Shown piece by piece: positions 45,313 to 54,244 of a stretch of 64,000 nt of DNA. The notes below the pieces were generated by a model. The model did no database searches. It was not told where the DNA came from and saw nothing but the letters and a program-made list of their open reading frames with translations. The DNA comes from Aquabacterium sp. GTDB taxonomy: Bacteria > Pseudomonadota > Gammaproteobacteria > Burkholderiales > Burkholderiaceae_C. Numbering within the stretch: the first letter of the stretch is position 1; the number at the start of each line of letters is the position of its first letter. The DNA lies in the NCBI RefSeq assembly GCF_016195855.1, contig NZ_JACPYU010000016.1:558001-622000 (forward strand), read 5' to 3'. Position numbers and translations under genes: made by a program.

Positions 45313-47424
45313 TCAGTGACGCGAGCGGCGCACGAGGCTGCCCACGTCCAGAATCAAGGCCACTCGGCCGTCACCCATGATGGTGGCGCCCGACACATCG
45401 TTGACCTTGCGGTAGTTGGTCTCGAGGTTCTTGACCACCACTTGTTGTTGCCCCAGCAGTTCGTCGACCAGCAGGGCCACACGGCCGCTTTCTGCCTCGA
45501 CCACCACCATGATCCCGCTGTTGTGCTCCCAATCGAATCGGGGCACCTGGAAGACTTTCTCCAGCTCGATCACCGGCATGTACTCGTCACGCACTTCGAC
45601 CACGCGGCCCGAGCCACCGATGGTCTTGACCATCTCCTGGCTGACCTGGAAGGACTCGACCACCGACGACAGCGGCAGGATGTAGACCTCTTCGCCCACG
45701 CCCACGCTCATGCCATCCATGATGGCCAGGGTCAGGGGCAGGCGAACCGCCACGCGCATGCCGTAGCCTTCGGCCGAATCAATCTCGACCGTGCCGCCCA
45801 GCGAGGTGATGTTCTTCTTGACCACGTCCATGCCCACGCCGCGGCCGGACACATCGGTCACCACATCGGCCGTGGAGAAGCCGGGGGCGAAGATCAGGTT
45901 CCAGACTTCGGAGTCGGTCAGGCTGTCGGGTGCATCAATGCCCTTTTCGCGGGCCTTGCGCAGCAGCTTCTCGCGCGACAGGCCACGGCCATCGTCACGC
46001 ACTTCGATCACGATGGAGCCGCCCTGATGGGAAGCGGCCAGGGTGATAGTGCCGACTTCGGGCTTGCCGTTGGCAATGCGGTCTGCAGGCATTTCGACAC
46101 CGTGGTCGCAGGAGTTGCGCACCAGGTGGGTCAGCGGGTCGGTGATCTTCTCGACCAGGCCCTTGTCCAGTTCGGTGGCTTCACCCTGGGTGACCAGCTC
46201 GACCTTCTTGCCCAGCTTGTTGGCCAGGTCGCGCAGCATGCGGGGGAAGCGGCTGAACACCGTCGACATCGGAATCATCCGGATCGACATCACGGCCTCT
46301 TGCAGGTCGCGGGTGTTGCGGTCCAGATCGGTCAGGCCTGTCACCAGTTGCTGGTAGACGACCGGGTCCAGGCCGCGGCTGTTCTGGGCCAGCATGGCCT
46401 GGGTGATCACAAGCTCGCCCACCAGGTTGATGAGCTGGTCGACTTTTTCCACGGACACGCGGATGGTCGAGGCTTCGAGTGCGGCAGCGGGCTTCTCGGC
46501 CTTGGGCGCCGCAGGCTTGGCCACGGCGGTTGCAGGCTTGGGCTGCTGGGGCTCGACAGCCGAAACGGGGGCAACAGGCTGCGCGGCGGCGGGGGCGCCA
46601 GGCGCATCGTCGAAGAAGCCGTAGCCCTTTTCAGATGCTTCAGCCTGCGCAGCGGGTGCGGCAGGGGTGGCGGCATCACCGTAAGGCAGGAAAGCCACTT
46701 GCTCACGCGCCACATGGAAGGTGAACAGGTCCAGCAGTTCGGATTCGGCGGAGGCGGTCTCCACCTTGAAGCGGCGGGTGGCATCCAGGGATGGGTCATC
46801 GGGCAGCGGTTCAATGGTGCCCAGATCGGTGATTTCCTTGAACAGGTCCACCAGGTTGTCGGCCTGCGAGAGGTCGTTCAGCGGGCCCACGCGCAGCTCG
46901 ACGATGCGCTTGCCTGTGGTTGCAGCCGTTGCCGCAGCCGCGACAGGTGCCTGGGCCGCAGGCGCTTGCGCCTTGGCAACAGGGGCCTCCGCAGCAGGCG
47001 GCGCCTCGCCGGCCACCATGGCGCGGATGTTGAACAGCAGGCCCGAAGTGTCCACCTCTTCGCCACCGGAGCCCTGATGGCGTCCCAGCATGGCCTTGAG
47101 GGCATCGCCGGACTGCAGCAGCACGTCCACCATGGGCGGCGTGGGCACCAACTCATGGCGGCGCAGCTTGTCCAGCAGCGTTTCCATCTGGTGAGTCAGC
47201 TCGGCCACATCGCTGAAACCGAAGGTGGCGGCACCACCCTTGATCGAGTGCGCGCAACGGAAGATGGCGTTCATCTCCTCGTCATCTGCCGCCTCGATGT
47301 CCAGCTCCAGCAGAAGCTGTTCCATGTTCTCAAGGTTCTCACCTGCTTCTTCGAAGAAGACCTGATAGAACTGACTGAGGTCAATGCCTGCTGCCGCGCT
47401 GTGATCGGTGCTTGTGTCTGCCAT
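45313..47424 (-). CDS. cheA: CheA chemotaxis histidine kinase
   Basis: The 703-residue kinase has all standard domains: P1 with H59 in CAHSIKGGAATFGF, P2 after an Ala/Pro-rich linker (about residues 145-170), P3 dimerisation (VSVEKVDQLINLVGEL near 325), P4 ATPase with N-box LVRNSCDHG, DDGRGL and GRGVGMD, and P5 (CheW-like, from about 565). It autophosphorylates at His59 and hands phosphate to the CheY encoded just upstream. Its arrangement CheZ-like, CheY, CheA, CheW is a compact flagellar-type chemotaxis operon without cheR or cheB inside the window. Confidence 0.96.
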   Translation of the reverse strand: MADTSTDHSAAAGIDLSQFYQVFFEEAGENLENMEQLLLELDIEAADDEEMNAIFRCAHSIKGGAATFGFSDVAELTHQMETLLDKLRRHELVPTPPMVDVLLQSGDALKAMLGRHQGSGGEEVDTSGLLFNIRAMVAGEAPPAAEAPVAKAQAPAAQAPVAAAATAATTGKRIVELRVGPLNDLSQADNLVDLFKEITDLGTIEPLPDDPSLDATRRFKVETASAESELLDLFTFHVAREQVAFLPYGDAATPAAPAAQAEASEKGYGFFDDAPGAPAAAQPVAPVSAVEPQQPKPATAVAKPAAPKAEKPAAALEASTIRVSVEKVDQLINLVGELVITQAMLAQNSRGLDPVVYQQLVTGLTDLDRNTRDLQEAVMSIRMIPMSTVFSRFPRMLRDLANKLGKKVELVTQGEATELDKGLVEKITDPLTHLVRNSCDHGVEMPADRIANGKPEVGTITLAASHQGGSIVIEVRDDGRGLSREKLLRKAREKGIDAPDSLTDSEVWNLIFAPGFSTADVVTDVSGRGVGMDVVKKNITSLGGTVEIDSAEGYGMRVAVRLPLTLAIMDGMSVGVGEEVYILPLSSVVESFQVSQEMVKTIGGSGRVVEVRDEYMPVIELEKVFQVPRFDWEHNSGIMVVVEAESGRVALLVDELLGQQQVVVKNLETNYRKVNDVSGATIMGDGRVALILDVGSLVRRSRH

Positions 47425-47475
47425 CTCTGACTCCTGAAATTCGTCGTGACGCCCGTGGACCTGGCTCTCGCCCGG

Positions 47476-47838
47476 TTAACGGATCACCTTCTGGATCACT
47501 TCGATCAGCTTGGTCGGATCAAAGGGCTTGACCAGCCAGCCGGTTGCACCTGCGGCGCGGCCTGCCTGCTTCATCTGATCGCTGGACTCGGTGGTCAACA
47601 TCAGGATCGGCGTCGTCTTGAACTGGGGAGATTCGCGCAGCTTCTTGGTCAGGCTGATGCCATCCATGCGCGGCATGTTCTGGTCGGTCAGCACCAGATC
47701 GAAACTGCGGCCCTGCGCCTTTTCGTAGGCATCCTGGCCATCGACCGCTTCGACGACGTTGTAGCCAGCGCTCTTGAGCGTGAAGGAAACCATTTGACGC
47801 ATGGATGCAGAATCGTCGACGGCAAGGATCGAGTGCAT
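47476..47838 (-). CDS. cheY: CheY response regulator
   Basis: A 120-residue receiver with AVDDS (6-10), phospho-acceptor D52 in LTDQNMPRMDG, Thr in LTTESS and Lys in WLVKPF. It is placed between the CheZ-like gene and cheA, 52 bases from the latter. It is the probable substrate of both. The two CheY-like proteins of this window (here and at 6660) are similar in size and motif but differ clearly in their surface helices. Confidence 0.94.
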   Translation of the reverse strand: MHSILAVDDSASMRQMVSFTLKSAGYNVVEAVDGQDAYEKAQGRSFDLVLTDQNMPRMDGISLTKKLRESPQFKTTPILMLTTESSDQMKQAGRAAGATGWLVKPFDPTKLIEVIQKVIR

Positions 47839-47905
47839 GTCGCTCTCCGGGGCTTAATTGAATGCTGGTTAGGCGGACGTTATTTCGGCTGGTGGGACGG
47901 CTTCT

Positions 47906-48355
47906 TTAGAACAACTCCACCGATCCGGCGTCCACCTCGTCCTGGGTGACCGGGTTCGGCTTCATCGGGGCCTCGTCCACCACCGCCACGCCATCGGGAT
48001 CGTCGTCCCCCAGCGCGTCGCGGGCAATCTGGTCGGCGCAGTTGCGCAAACGCTTGTTCGTGTGGGCGATCAGCTGCGTCGCCATGTCCTGAAACTGCAG
48101 GGCGGTGACGGTCTTGTAGAGCGTCTGCCTCACGGCCTGCAGATGCGGCGTGACCTCGTGCCCCAGATCGATGACTTCACCCAGTTGGCCGGCCGTTCCG
48201 TGAAATCCTTCCATCAGGACCTCGCAGGCATCGTCCAGCAGGCGCTGCAGGCGCTCCAGGTCATGGTGGGCGGTCATCAAGTGATCTTGCAGCTCGGCTG
48301 CCAATAACAATGGCATCTCGGGCGGCGGGGTGTCGACGGGATCGTCGTAGCTCAT
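47906..48355 (-). CDS. CheZ-like CheY-P phosphatase, ELF C-terminus
   Basis: This 149-residue helical protein is shorter than E. coli CheZ (214) but keeps its catalytic signature: FQDMATQ at 88-94 aligns with FQDLTGQ of E. coli CheZ, giving D90 and Q94 as the counterparts of D143 and Q147. The N-terminal 80 residues form a helical hairpin. After an acidic, Asp-rich linker (115-140) it ends DAGSVELF, matching the ELF end of three other proteins in this window. In E. coli CheZ the extreme C-terminus (ending SLGF) binds CheY. ATG at 48355 has a GGAGCC site 3 bases ahead. The longer frame to 48412 was rejected. Confidence 0.78.
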   Translation of the reverse strand: MSYDDPVDTPPPEMPLLLAAELQDHLMTAHHDLERLQRLLDDACEVLMEGFHGTAGQLGEVIDLGHEVTPHLQAVRQTLYKTVTALQFQDMATQLIAHTNKRLRNCADQIARDALGDDDPDGVAVVDEAPMKPNPVTQDEVDAGSVELF

Positions 48356-48419
48356 CTTGGCTCCACTCAACCAGATTACGAACGGACCGTCTTTGACCAG
48401 ACGGCATGGCACAAGGACG

Positions 48420-48446
48420 TTGTCGGCTGAATTCGGGTGATCCTTA
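48420..48446 (-). promoter_or_regulatory. Candidate sigma-28 (FliA) promoter of the cheZ-like/cheY/cheA/cheW operon
   Basis: On the minus strand TAAGGATC (48446-48439), an 11-base spacer and GCCGACAA (48427-48420) match the FliA consensus TAAAGTTT-N11-GCCGATAA at 5 of 8 and 7 of 8 positions. The site is 65 bases upstream of the cheZ-like ATG. FliA control of che operons is common in proteobacteria. Confidence 0.5.
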
Positions 48447-48522
48447 ATACCGAAATCAATCAGATCACGCGGCTTTGCCAGTTGTTAGAATTTTTCGCAT
48501 TTCCCGGTGTGAGGTGATCACA

Positions 48523-49788
48523 ATGACACGGGAAAACTTGGCGTATATCGCCAGATCGAACCAGCGAAGGAAGTCCGTGTCCGATATGTCCCCATTGACG
48601 GATCCCGCCCAGACCGGCGTCACGCCCATGCCGCCAGTGAAGCTGCGTGTCCTGCATCTGGAAGACAACGACGAGGACCATGCCCTGGTCGCCATCCACC
48701 TGCGCCGTGGCGGGATCAACACCGACATCGTGCGCGTCGAGAACGAGGCGGCGCTCATCGAGGCCCTGGAGCAGGACTGGGATCTGATCCTGTCGGACTA
48801 CAACCTGCCGGGTTACTCCGGCCTGGCGGCGCTGGACAAGGTCCGCTCCATGGGCAAGCTGGTGCCCTTCATCCTGGTGTCGGGCGAAATCGGAGAGGAC
48901 ATCGCCGTGCAGGCCATGCGCAACGGCGCCAACGACTACCTGCTCAAGAGCAACCTGGCCCGCCTGGCGCCCGCCGCCCTGCTGGCCATCGAGGCCAACC
49001 GCACCCGCATCGCCAAGCAGCGTGCCGACCTGGCCCTGAGCCGCTCGCGCCAGCAGCTGCGCGAACTCGCCCAGCACTTGCAGACCAGCATCGAGCAAGA
49101 ACGTGCGGCCATCGCCCGCGAAATCCACGACGATGTCGGTGGTGCGCTGACCGCCGTCAAATTCGACCTGGCCTGGATTGCCCGCCACGCCAGCTCGCCA
49201 GAAATCGCCGAGCGCGTCCAGCAGGCCCTGGAATCCGTTGGCCACGCCCACGAGGCCAGCCAGCGCATCATGCACAACCTGCGCCCGGCCATCCTGGAGC
49301 AAGGCCTGGTGGCCGCGCTGCAATGGATGAGCGATCGCTTTGCCAAGCGCACCGGCCTGAACGTGGCCTTCCGCACCAGCCATGAGCAGCTGCAACTGGC
49401 CCCCGGCGTGCCCCTGGTGGCCTACCGATTTGCACAAGAAGCGCTGACCAATGTCTCCAAACACGCACAGGCCAGCAAAGTCAGCGTCGATCTGACGCAA
49501 GCTGGTGGCGTCCTGTCCATCGAAGTGACTGACAATGGCCGAGGCTTGAATGCAGAGGACTTGGCCAAGGCCCGCTCCTTCGGCATCCGCGGCCTGCATG
49601 AGCGTGCTGAAACGGTGGGCGGCTGGGTGGACATCAGCAGCAACCCGGACGGCACGACCTTGATCCTGTCCGTGCCGCTGTCAGGCCCGGAAAATGGTTT
49701 CATCGATCGACTGTTGCCCGATCTGGAAGCCAGCGCGTTGGGCAACGAGGCTGACCCTGACGACCCCACCGTATGGGGCAAACTATGA
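48523..49788 (+). CDS. Receiver-fused NarL-type sensor histidine kinase
   Basis: The 421-residue cytoplasmic kinase starts with a receiver domain (about 41-160, phospho-acceptor D92 in LSDYNLPGYSG). A coiled coil (162-190) and a HisKA_3 dimerisation helix follow, with phospho-acceptor H202 in AREIHDDVGGAL, and then an HATPase_c domain (ALTNVSKHA, DNGRGL). No membrane segment or signal peptide was found, so the input is probably phosphorylation of the receiver. Its stop overlaps the ATG of the NarL-type regulator (ATGA), which is surely the partner. ATG 48523 has a GAGGTGAT site; ATG at 48586 (MSPLTDP) is an alternative. Confidence 0.9.
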   Translation: MTRENLAYIARSNQRRKSVSDMSPLTDPAQTGVTPMPPVKLRVLHLEDNDEDHALVAIHLRRGGINTDIVRVENEAALIEALEQDWDLILSDYNLPGYSGLAALDKVRSMGKLVPFILVSGEIGEDIAVQAMRNGANDYLLKSNLARLAPAALLAIEANRTRIAKQRADLALSRSRQQLRELAQHLQTSIEQERAAIAREIHDDVGGALTAVKFDLAWIARHASSPEIAERVQQALESVGHAHEASQRIMHNLRPAILEQGLVAALQWMSDRFAKRTGLNVAFRTSHEQLQLAPGVPLVAYRFAQEALTNVSKHAQASKVSVDLTQAGGVLSIEVTDNGRGLNAEDLAKARSFGIRGLHERAETVGGWVDISSNPDGTTLILSVPLSGPENGFIDRLLPDLEASALGNEADPDDPTVWGKL

Positions 49789-50414
49789 TCAAAGTCATTC
49801 TCTGCGACGACCATGCCCTGATCCGACGCGGTATCCGCGACACGCTGGCCGATGCACCGGACATCGATGTGGTGGGGGAAGCGGCCGATTACGGCGAATT
49901 GCGCACCCTGCTGCGCGACAAGAGTTGCGATGTGCTCGTGCTGGACATCAACCTGCCCGGCCGCAGCGGCCTGGACGTGCTGCACGTGCTCAAGGAAGAA
50001 GGCAGCACGCTCAGGGTGCTGGTCGTCTCCATGTACCCCGAAGACCAGTACGCCATGCGGGCGCTGAAGGCCGGTGCATCGGGCTACCTGAACAAAGGCA
50101 GCGACGCCGCGCAGATCGTGGCGGCCGTGCGCACCGTGGCGCAGGGCAAGAAGTACGTGACCCCTGAGATGACGCTGATGCTGGTCGAGAACCTGACCGC
50201 ACCGGCCCAGGAGGACGCGCACCAGAAGCTGTCTGACCGCGAGTTGCAGACCCTGGTGATGATCGCCTCGGGCAAGCGCCTGTCGGACATCGCCGAGCAA
50301 CTGCTGCTGAGCCCCAAGACCGTGAGCGTGTACCGCGCCCGCGTGCTGGAAAAGCTCGGCCTGACCAACAACTCCGACCTGATCGCCTACGCGATCCGCA
50401 ACGGCCTGGTCTGA
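49785..50414 (+). CDS. NarL/LuxR-type response regulator
   Basis: The 209-residue regulator has a receiver (acidic LCDDH at 6-10, phospho-acceptor D54 in VLDINLPGRSG, Lys in YLNKGS) and a LuxR-type helix-turn-helix (LSDRELQTLVMIASGK, then the LSPKTVSVYRARVLEKL helix). Its start overlaps the kinase stop by four bases. Its target genes cannot be guessed from sequence. Adjacent to a chemotaxis operon, it may govern motility or biofilm genes. Confidence 0.93.
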   Translation: MIKVILCDDHALIRRGIRDTLADAPDIDVVGEAADYGELRTLLRDKSCDVLVLDINLPGRSGLDVLHVLKEEGSTLRVLVVSMYPEDQYAMRALKAGASGYLNKGSDAAQIVAAVRTVAQGKKYVTPEMTLMLVENLTAPAQEDAHQKLSDRELQTLVMIASGKRLSDIAEQLLLSPKTVSVYRARVLEKLGLTNNSDLIAYAIRNGLV

Positions 50415-50420
50415 TACCAC

Positions 50421-50443
50421 GCCGGGCCAGCATCCGGCCCGGC
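50421..50443. terminator. Hairpin between the response-regulator gene and uvrD
   Basis: A perfect 8-bp inverted repeat GCCGGGCC...GGCCCGGC lies between the convergent stops of the response regulator (50414) and uvrD (50451). There is no clear T-run on either strand, so it is likely but not certain to terminate both transcripts. Confidence 0.5.
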
Positions 50444-50450
50444 CTGCGCC

Positions 50451-52931
50451 TTATTCGATCGGCGTGAGCTTGGCGACGCTCAGCATCAGCCACTTCGTGC
50501 CGTGACGCCCGAAGTTGACCTGCACGCGGGCATCCGGCCCATTGCCCTCCAGGGTCAGCACCACGCCTTCGCCAAACTTGTTGTGGAACACGCTCTGGCC
50601 CACACGCAAGCCCCCTTCGGTTTTGGCCTGGGCCATCTTGGTGGGCAGCGGTGCGGTCAGGTCCTTGAAGTCGTCCTCCTTCTTGGCGCCGTAGTACTGG
50701 CCACCGTAGCCACCTCGGCTGCCCCCCTCACCTGAACCACCACTGGATCGGTAAGGCTGAGCCCCGGCCCCCACCATGGACCCCATGCCCTTGCCGCTGG
50801 CCCAGGCATCGTTGTAGGACTTGGCAAAGCCCGATCCAAAGCCCTGGTTGCGCGGCGTGAGCCACTTGAGCGCGCCCTCGGGCAACTCATCGAGGAAGCG
50901 GCTCTTGATGTTGTAGCGGGTCTGGCCGTGCAGCATGCGCGTCTGGCTGAAGCTGATGTGCAGGCGCTGGCGGGCGCGGGTGATGGCCACGTACATCAGG
51001 CGGCGCTCTTCCTCCAGGCCATCGGTGTCGTTCATTGAGTTCTCGTGCGGGAACAGGCCCTCTTCCAGCCCGGTCAAAAACACGTTGTTGAACTCCAGCC
51101 CCTTGGCGGCATGGATGGTCATCAGCTGCACGGCATCCTGGCCTGGCTGGGCCTGGTTGTCGCCCGCTTCCAGCGAGGCATGCGTCAGGAAGGCCAGCAA
51201 GGGCGAGATGATTTCGCCCGTTTCAGCGTCAGGCAGGGTGTCAACCTGGGCCACGGCCGCAGGCAGGCCCTGGGCAATGGTGCCAGCGGGCTCGTCCACG
51301 GGCAGGGCCACGGCGTCCTTGCCAAAGCCCTCCTGGGTCACGAAGGCTTCGGCGGCGTTCACCAGTTCGGCCAAGTTTTCCAGGCGCTCCTGGCCTTCCT
51401 TCTCTGCGCGGTAGAAATCGGCCAGGCCCGAGGCCTCCACCACGTGCTCGATGATCTGGCGCAGCGTCAGGCCACGGGTGGCCTCGCGCATGGCATCAAT
51501 CAAGGCGACAAAGCCTTGCAGGTTGGCGCCAGTCTTGCCTGGCACCGCCGTCACGCTCTGTCCCAGACTGCGTCCAGATGAACGCGCCGCATCCTGCAAG
51601 ACCTCCACGCTGCGCGCGCCAATGCCACGCGCCGGGAAGTTCACCACGCGCAGGAAGCTGGTGTCGTCATTCGGGTTCTCAAGCAGGCGCAGGTAAGCCA
51701 GCGCGTGCTTGACTTCAGCCCGCTCGAAAAAGCGCAGGCCGCCATACACCTTGTAGGCCACACCGGCGTTGAACAGCGCCGATTCGATCACCCGCGACTG
51801 CGCATTGCTGCGGTACAGCACGGCCACTTCATGCAGGGGCTGGCCTTCGCGTTTGAACTGGCGGGCCTCGTCCACCACCCACTGGGCTTCGGCAAAGTCG
51901 CTGCTGGCCTCGTAGATGCGGATGGGTTCGCCCTGCCCTGCGTCGGTGCGCAGGTTCTTGCCCAGGCGGCGGCTGTTCTGCGCGATCAGGGTATTGGCCG
52001 CATCCAGGATGTGGCCAAAGCTGCGGTAGTTCTGCTCCAGCTTGATCACGCTGGGCACGCGGAACTCGCGCTCGAAATCGGCCATGTTGCCCACCAGCGC
52101 GCCGCGGAAGGCGTAGATGCTCTGGTCGTCGTCGCCCACGGCAAACACGCTGTTGCCGGTGACGGCGGGGTTGCCGGCGAACATCTTCAGCCAGGCGTAC
52201 TGCAGGCGGTTGGTGTCCTGGAACTCGTCGACCAGGATGTGCTTGAAGCGGCGCTGGTAATGCTCACGCACCTCGGGGTGGTCGCGCATGATCTCGTAGG
52301 TGCGCAGCATCAACTCGGCAAAGTCCACCACGCCTTCGCGCTGGCACTGGTCTTCATAGGCCTGGTAGACGGCCAGTTGCATGCGGCCCAGCTCGTCGCG
52401 CGGCTGGATGTCCTTGGGGCGCTGGCCGGCATCTTTGGCGTTGGCGATGAAATAACTGGTCTGCTTGGGGATGCACTTTTCTTCGTCGAACTTCAGCGCC
52501 TTGATGATGCGCTTGACGGCGGAGAGCTGGTCCTGCGTGTCCAGGATCTGGAAGGCCTGAGGCAGGCCGGCGATCTTGGCGTGTGCGCGCAGAAAGCGGT
52601 TGCACAGGCCGTGGAAGGTGCCGATCCACATCGCCCGCGTGTTGACGGGCAGCATGGCCGACAGGCGCGCCTGCATCTCCTTGGCCGCCTTGTTGGTGAA
52701 GGTCACGGCCATGATGCCCGCGGGGGACACCTGCCCGGTCTGCAGCAACCAGGCGATGCGCGTGGTCAGCACACGGGTCTTGCCCGAACCCGCACCCGCC
52801 AGGATCAAGGTCGGGCCAGGTGGGGCCGTCACGGCGGCCAACTGCTCCGGATTGAGGCCCACCAGCATGGGGGAATTGCCTGCAGGGGGCTGTTGAGGAA
52901 ACAATCCAGGGGTGTCAGTGCGCTCGTTCAT
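50451..52931 (-). CDS. uvrD: UvrD/PcrA-type superfamily I DNA helicase
   Basis: The 826-residue 3'-5' helicase acts in nucleotide excision and mismatch repair. Helicase motifs are Q-motif LNPEQLAAV, Walker A AGAGSGKTRVL (46-56), motif Ia FTNKAAKEM, motif II DEFQDTN, motif III GDDDQSIYAFRGA, and motif VI VAITRARQRLHI. A C-terminal Tudor-like segment (VGQSVFHNKFGEGVV) mediates protein contacts. A Gly/Ser-rich linker comes just before it, which is longer than in E. coli UvrD (720 residues). The start follows a run of Pro-rich residues and is likely correct. Confidence 0.95.
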   Translation of the reverse strand: MNERTDTPGLFPQQPPAGNSPMLVGLNPEQLAAVTAPPGPTLILAGAGSGKTRVLTTRIAWLLQTGQVSPAGIMAVTFTNKAAKEMQARLSAMLPVNTRAMWIGTFHGLCNRFLRAHAKIAGLPQAFQILDTQDQLSAVKRIIKALKFDEEKCIPKQTSYFIANAKDAGQRPKDIQPRDELGRMQLAVYQAYEDQCQREGVVDFAELMLRTYEIMRDHPEVREHYQRRFKHILVDEFQDTNRLQYAWLKMFAGNPAVTGNSVFAVGDDDQSIYAFRGALVGNMADFEREFRVPSVIKLEQNYRSFGHILDAANTLIAQNSRRLGKNLRTDAGQGEPIRIYEASSDFAEAQWVVDEARQFKREGQPLHEVAVLYRSNAQSRVIESALFNAGVAYKVYGGLRFFERAEVKHALAYLRLLENPNDDTSFLRVVNFPARGIGARSVEVLQDAARSSGRSLGQSVTAVPGKTGANLQGFVALIDAMREATRGLTLRQIIEHVVEASGLADFYRAEKEGQERLENLAELVNAAEAFVTQEGFGKDAVALPVDEPAGTIAQGLPAAVAQVDTLPDAETGEIISPLLAFLTHASLEAGDNQAQPGQDAVQLMTIHAAKGLEFNNVFLTGLEEGLFPHENSMNDTDGLEEERRLMYVAITRARQRLHISFSQTRMLHGQTRYNIKSRFLDELPEGALKWLTPRNQGFGSGFAKSYNDAWASGKGMGSMVGAGAQPYRSSGGSGEGGSRGGYGGQYYGAKKEDDFKDLTAPLPTKMAQAKTEGGLRVGQSVFHNKFGEGVVLTLEGNGPDARVQVNFGRHGTKWLMLSVAKLTPIE

Positions 52932-53017
52932 CTAAAAATTGTAGGCGGGCTTGCCGGACATACCTGGTTAAAGGCCATCAAAGGCCTGGCCATCACACAA
53001 AAAAAACAGGGAAAAAC

Positions 53018-54244
53018 ATGAACCAGCTTCGCCTGCCCGGCCCGCCAGCCGGCGGCATGACCGCCTCGCCCTTCATTTCCGCGATGGGCGCGCGGCCGGC
53101 CAGCCTGCACACCATCCATTTCACCGGCTCGGGCAGCGAATATTTCAGGATCTGGGTCGTCAACCTGTTGCTCACACTGGTCACCCTGGGGCTCTACTAC
53201 CCCTGGGCCAAGGCGCGCAAGCTGCGCTACTTCTATGGCAACACCTTCGTGATCGGCCACCCGCTGGGCTTCCATGGCAACCCGCGCCAGATGCTGCGCG
53301 GCTTTCTGCTGGTCAGCCTGCTCATGGTGCTGTATGGCGTGGCGGGGCGGGTGTCGCCCGTTTCGGGCGCTGTCGCCGGGCTGATCCTGGCTGCCCTGTG
53401 GCCTGCGCTGCTGCGCTCGTCCCTGCAGTTCCGCCTGTCGCAAACCAGCTGGCGCGGCTTGCGCTTTCACTTCACCGGCTCGCTCAAAAGCGCCTACATG
53501 GTGTTCCTGAACCCCATGCTGATTGGCGTGGGCGTGATGATGCTCAGCGGCATCCTGATGGCCTTTCTGCCGCGCGACCTCGGCAAAGCCGTGGTGCCCA
53601 TGGTGCTCTCGGTGGTCATGGTGCTGGGCAGCCTCGCGCTGGCGCCCTACATGATCTGGCGCATCAAGCGCTATCAGCATGCCCATTACGCACTGGGCCA
53701 GCTGCAGACCACGTTCAAGGCCACTTACCGCAACGTCCTGGCCATCTTTCTGAAAACCGGCCTGCTGACCCTGGCCGCGGCCACGGGCCTGGTCCTGGTG
53801 GGCGGGCTGCTGGGCTCGGTGCTGGGCGGTGGGCACATGGCCCCCCGGCCAGACCCCAAGCAGTTGCTTTCCGCCATGTCCATGATGCTGCCCGTGCTCG
53901 CTGGTTACATCCTGCTGACCCAGGTCATCGTGGCGCCCTACTTCAGCGTGCACCTGCAAAATCTGGTGTGGACACAAACCGGCAACCGGGTGGTGCGCTT
54001 CAAAAGTCACCTGCGGTGGTCTGACATGGCCGGCCTGGCACTCAAGAACTGGCTCCTGATCATGCTCACCTTCGGCCTGTACTGGCCCTTTGCCGCCGTG
54101 GCACTGGCACGGGCCCGGCTGCAAGCCATCGTGATCCACACGCGCCAGGACCCGGACACGCTGGTCGGTCAGGCACGCCAGGCTTGCGCCAACGCCACAG
54201 GAGACCTTGCCGCGGACCTCGCCGGCATTGACCTCGGGCTGTGA
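53018..54244 (+). CDS. DUF898 (YjgN-like) multi-pass membrane protein
   Basis: The 408-residue protein has about six hydrophobic segments, with the family motifs LLTLVTLGLYYPWAKARKLRYFY near the N-terminus and the related LLIMLTFGLYWPFAAVALARA near the C-terminus. This forms an internal repeat of the DUF898 type. The function is unknown. Its stop overlaps the start of the M48 protease gene (GTGA), a pairing found in other genomes that suggests the two act together at the membrane. Confidence 0.88.
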   Translation: MNQLRLPGPPAGGMTASPFISAMGARPASLHTIHFTGSGSEYFRIWVVNLLLTLVTLGLYYPWAKARKLRYFYGNTFVIGHPLGFHGNPRQMLRGFLLVSLLMVLYGVAGRVSPVSGAVAGLILAALWPALLRSSLQFRLSQTSWRGLRFHFTGSLKSAYMVFLNPMLIGVGVMMLSGILMAFLPRDLGKAVVPMVLSVVMVLGSLALAPYMIWRIKRYQHAHYALGQLQTTFKATYRNVLAIFLKTGLLTLAAATGLVLVGGLLGSVLGGGHMAPRPDPKQLLSAMSMMLPVLAGYILLTQVIVAPYFSVHLQNLVWTQTGNRVVRFKSHLRWSDMAGLALKNWLLIMLTFGLYWPFAAVALARARLQAIVIHTRQDPDTLVGQARQACANATGDLAADLAGIDLGL

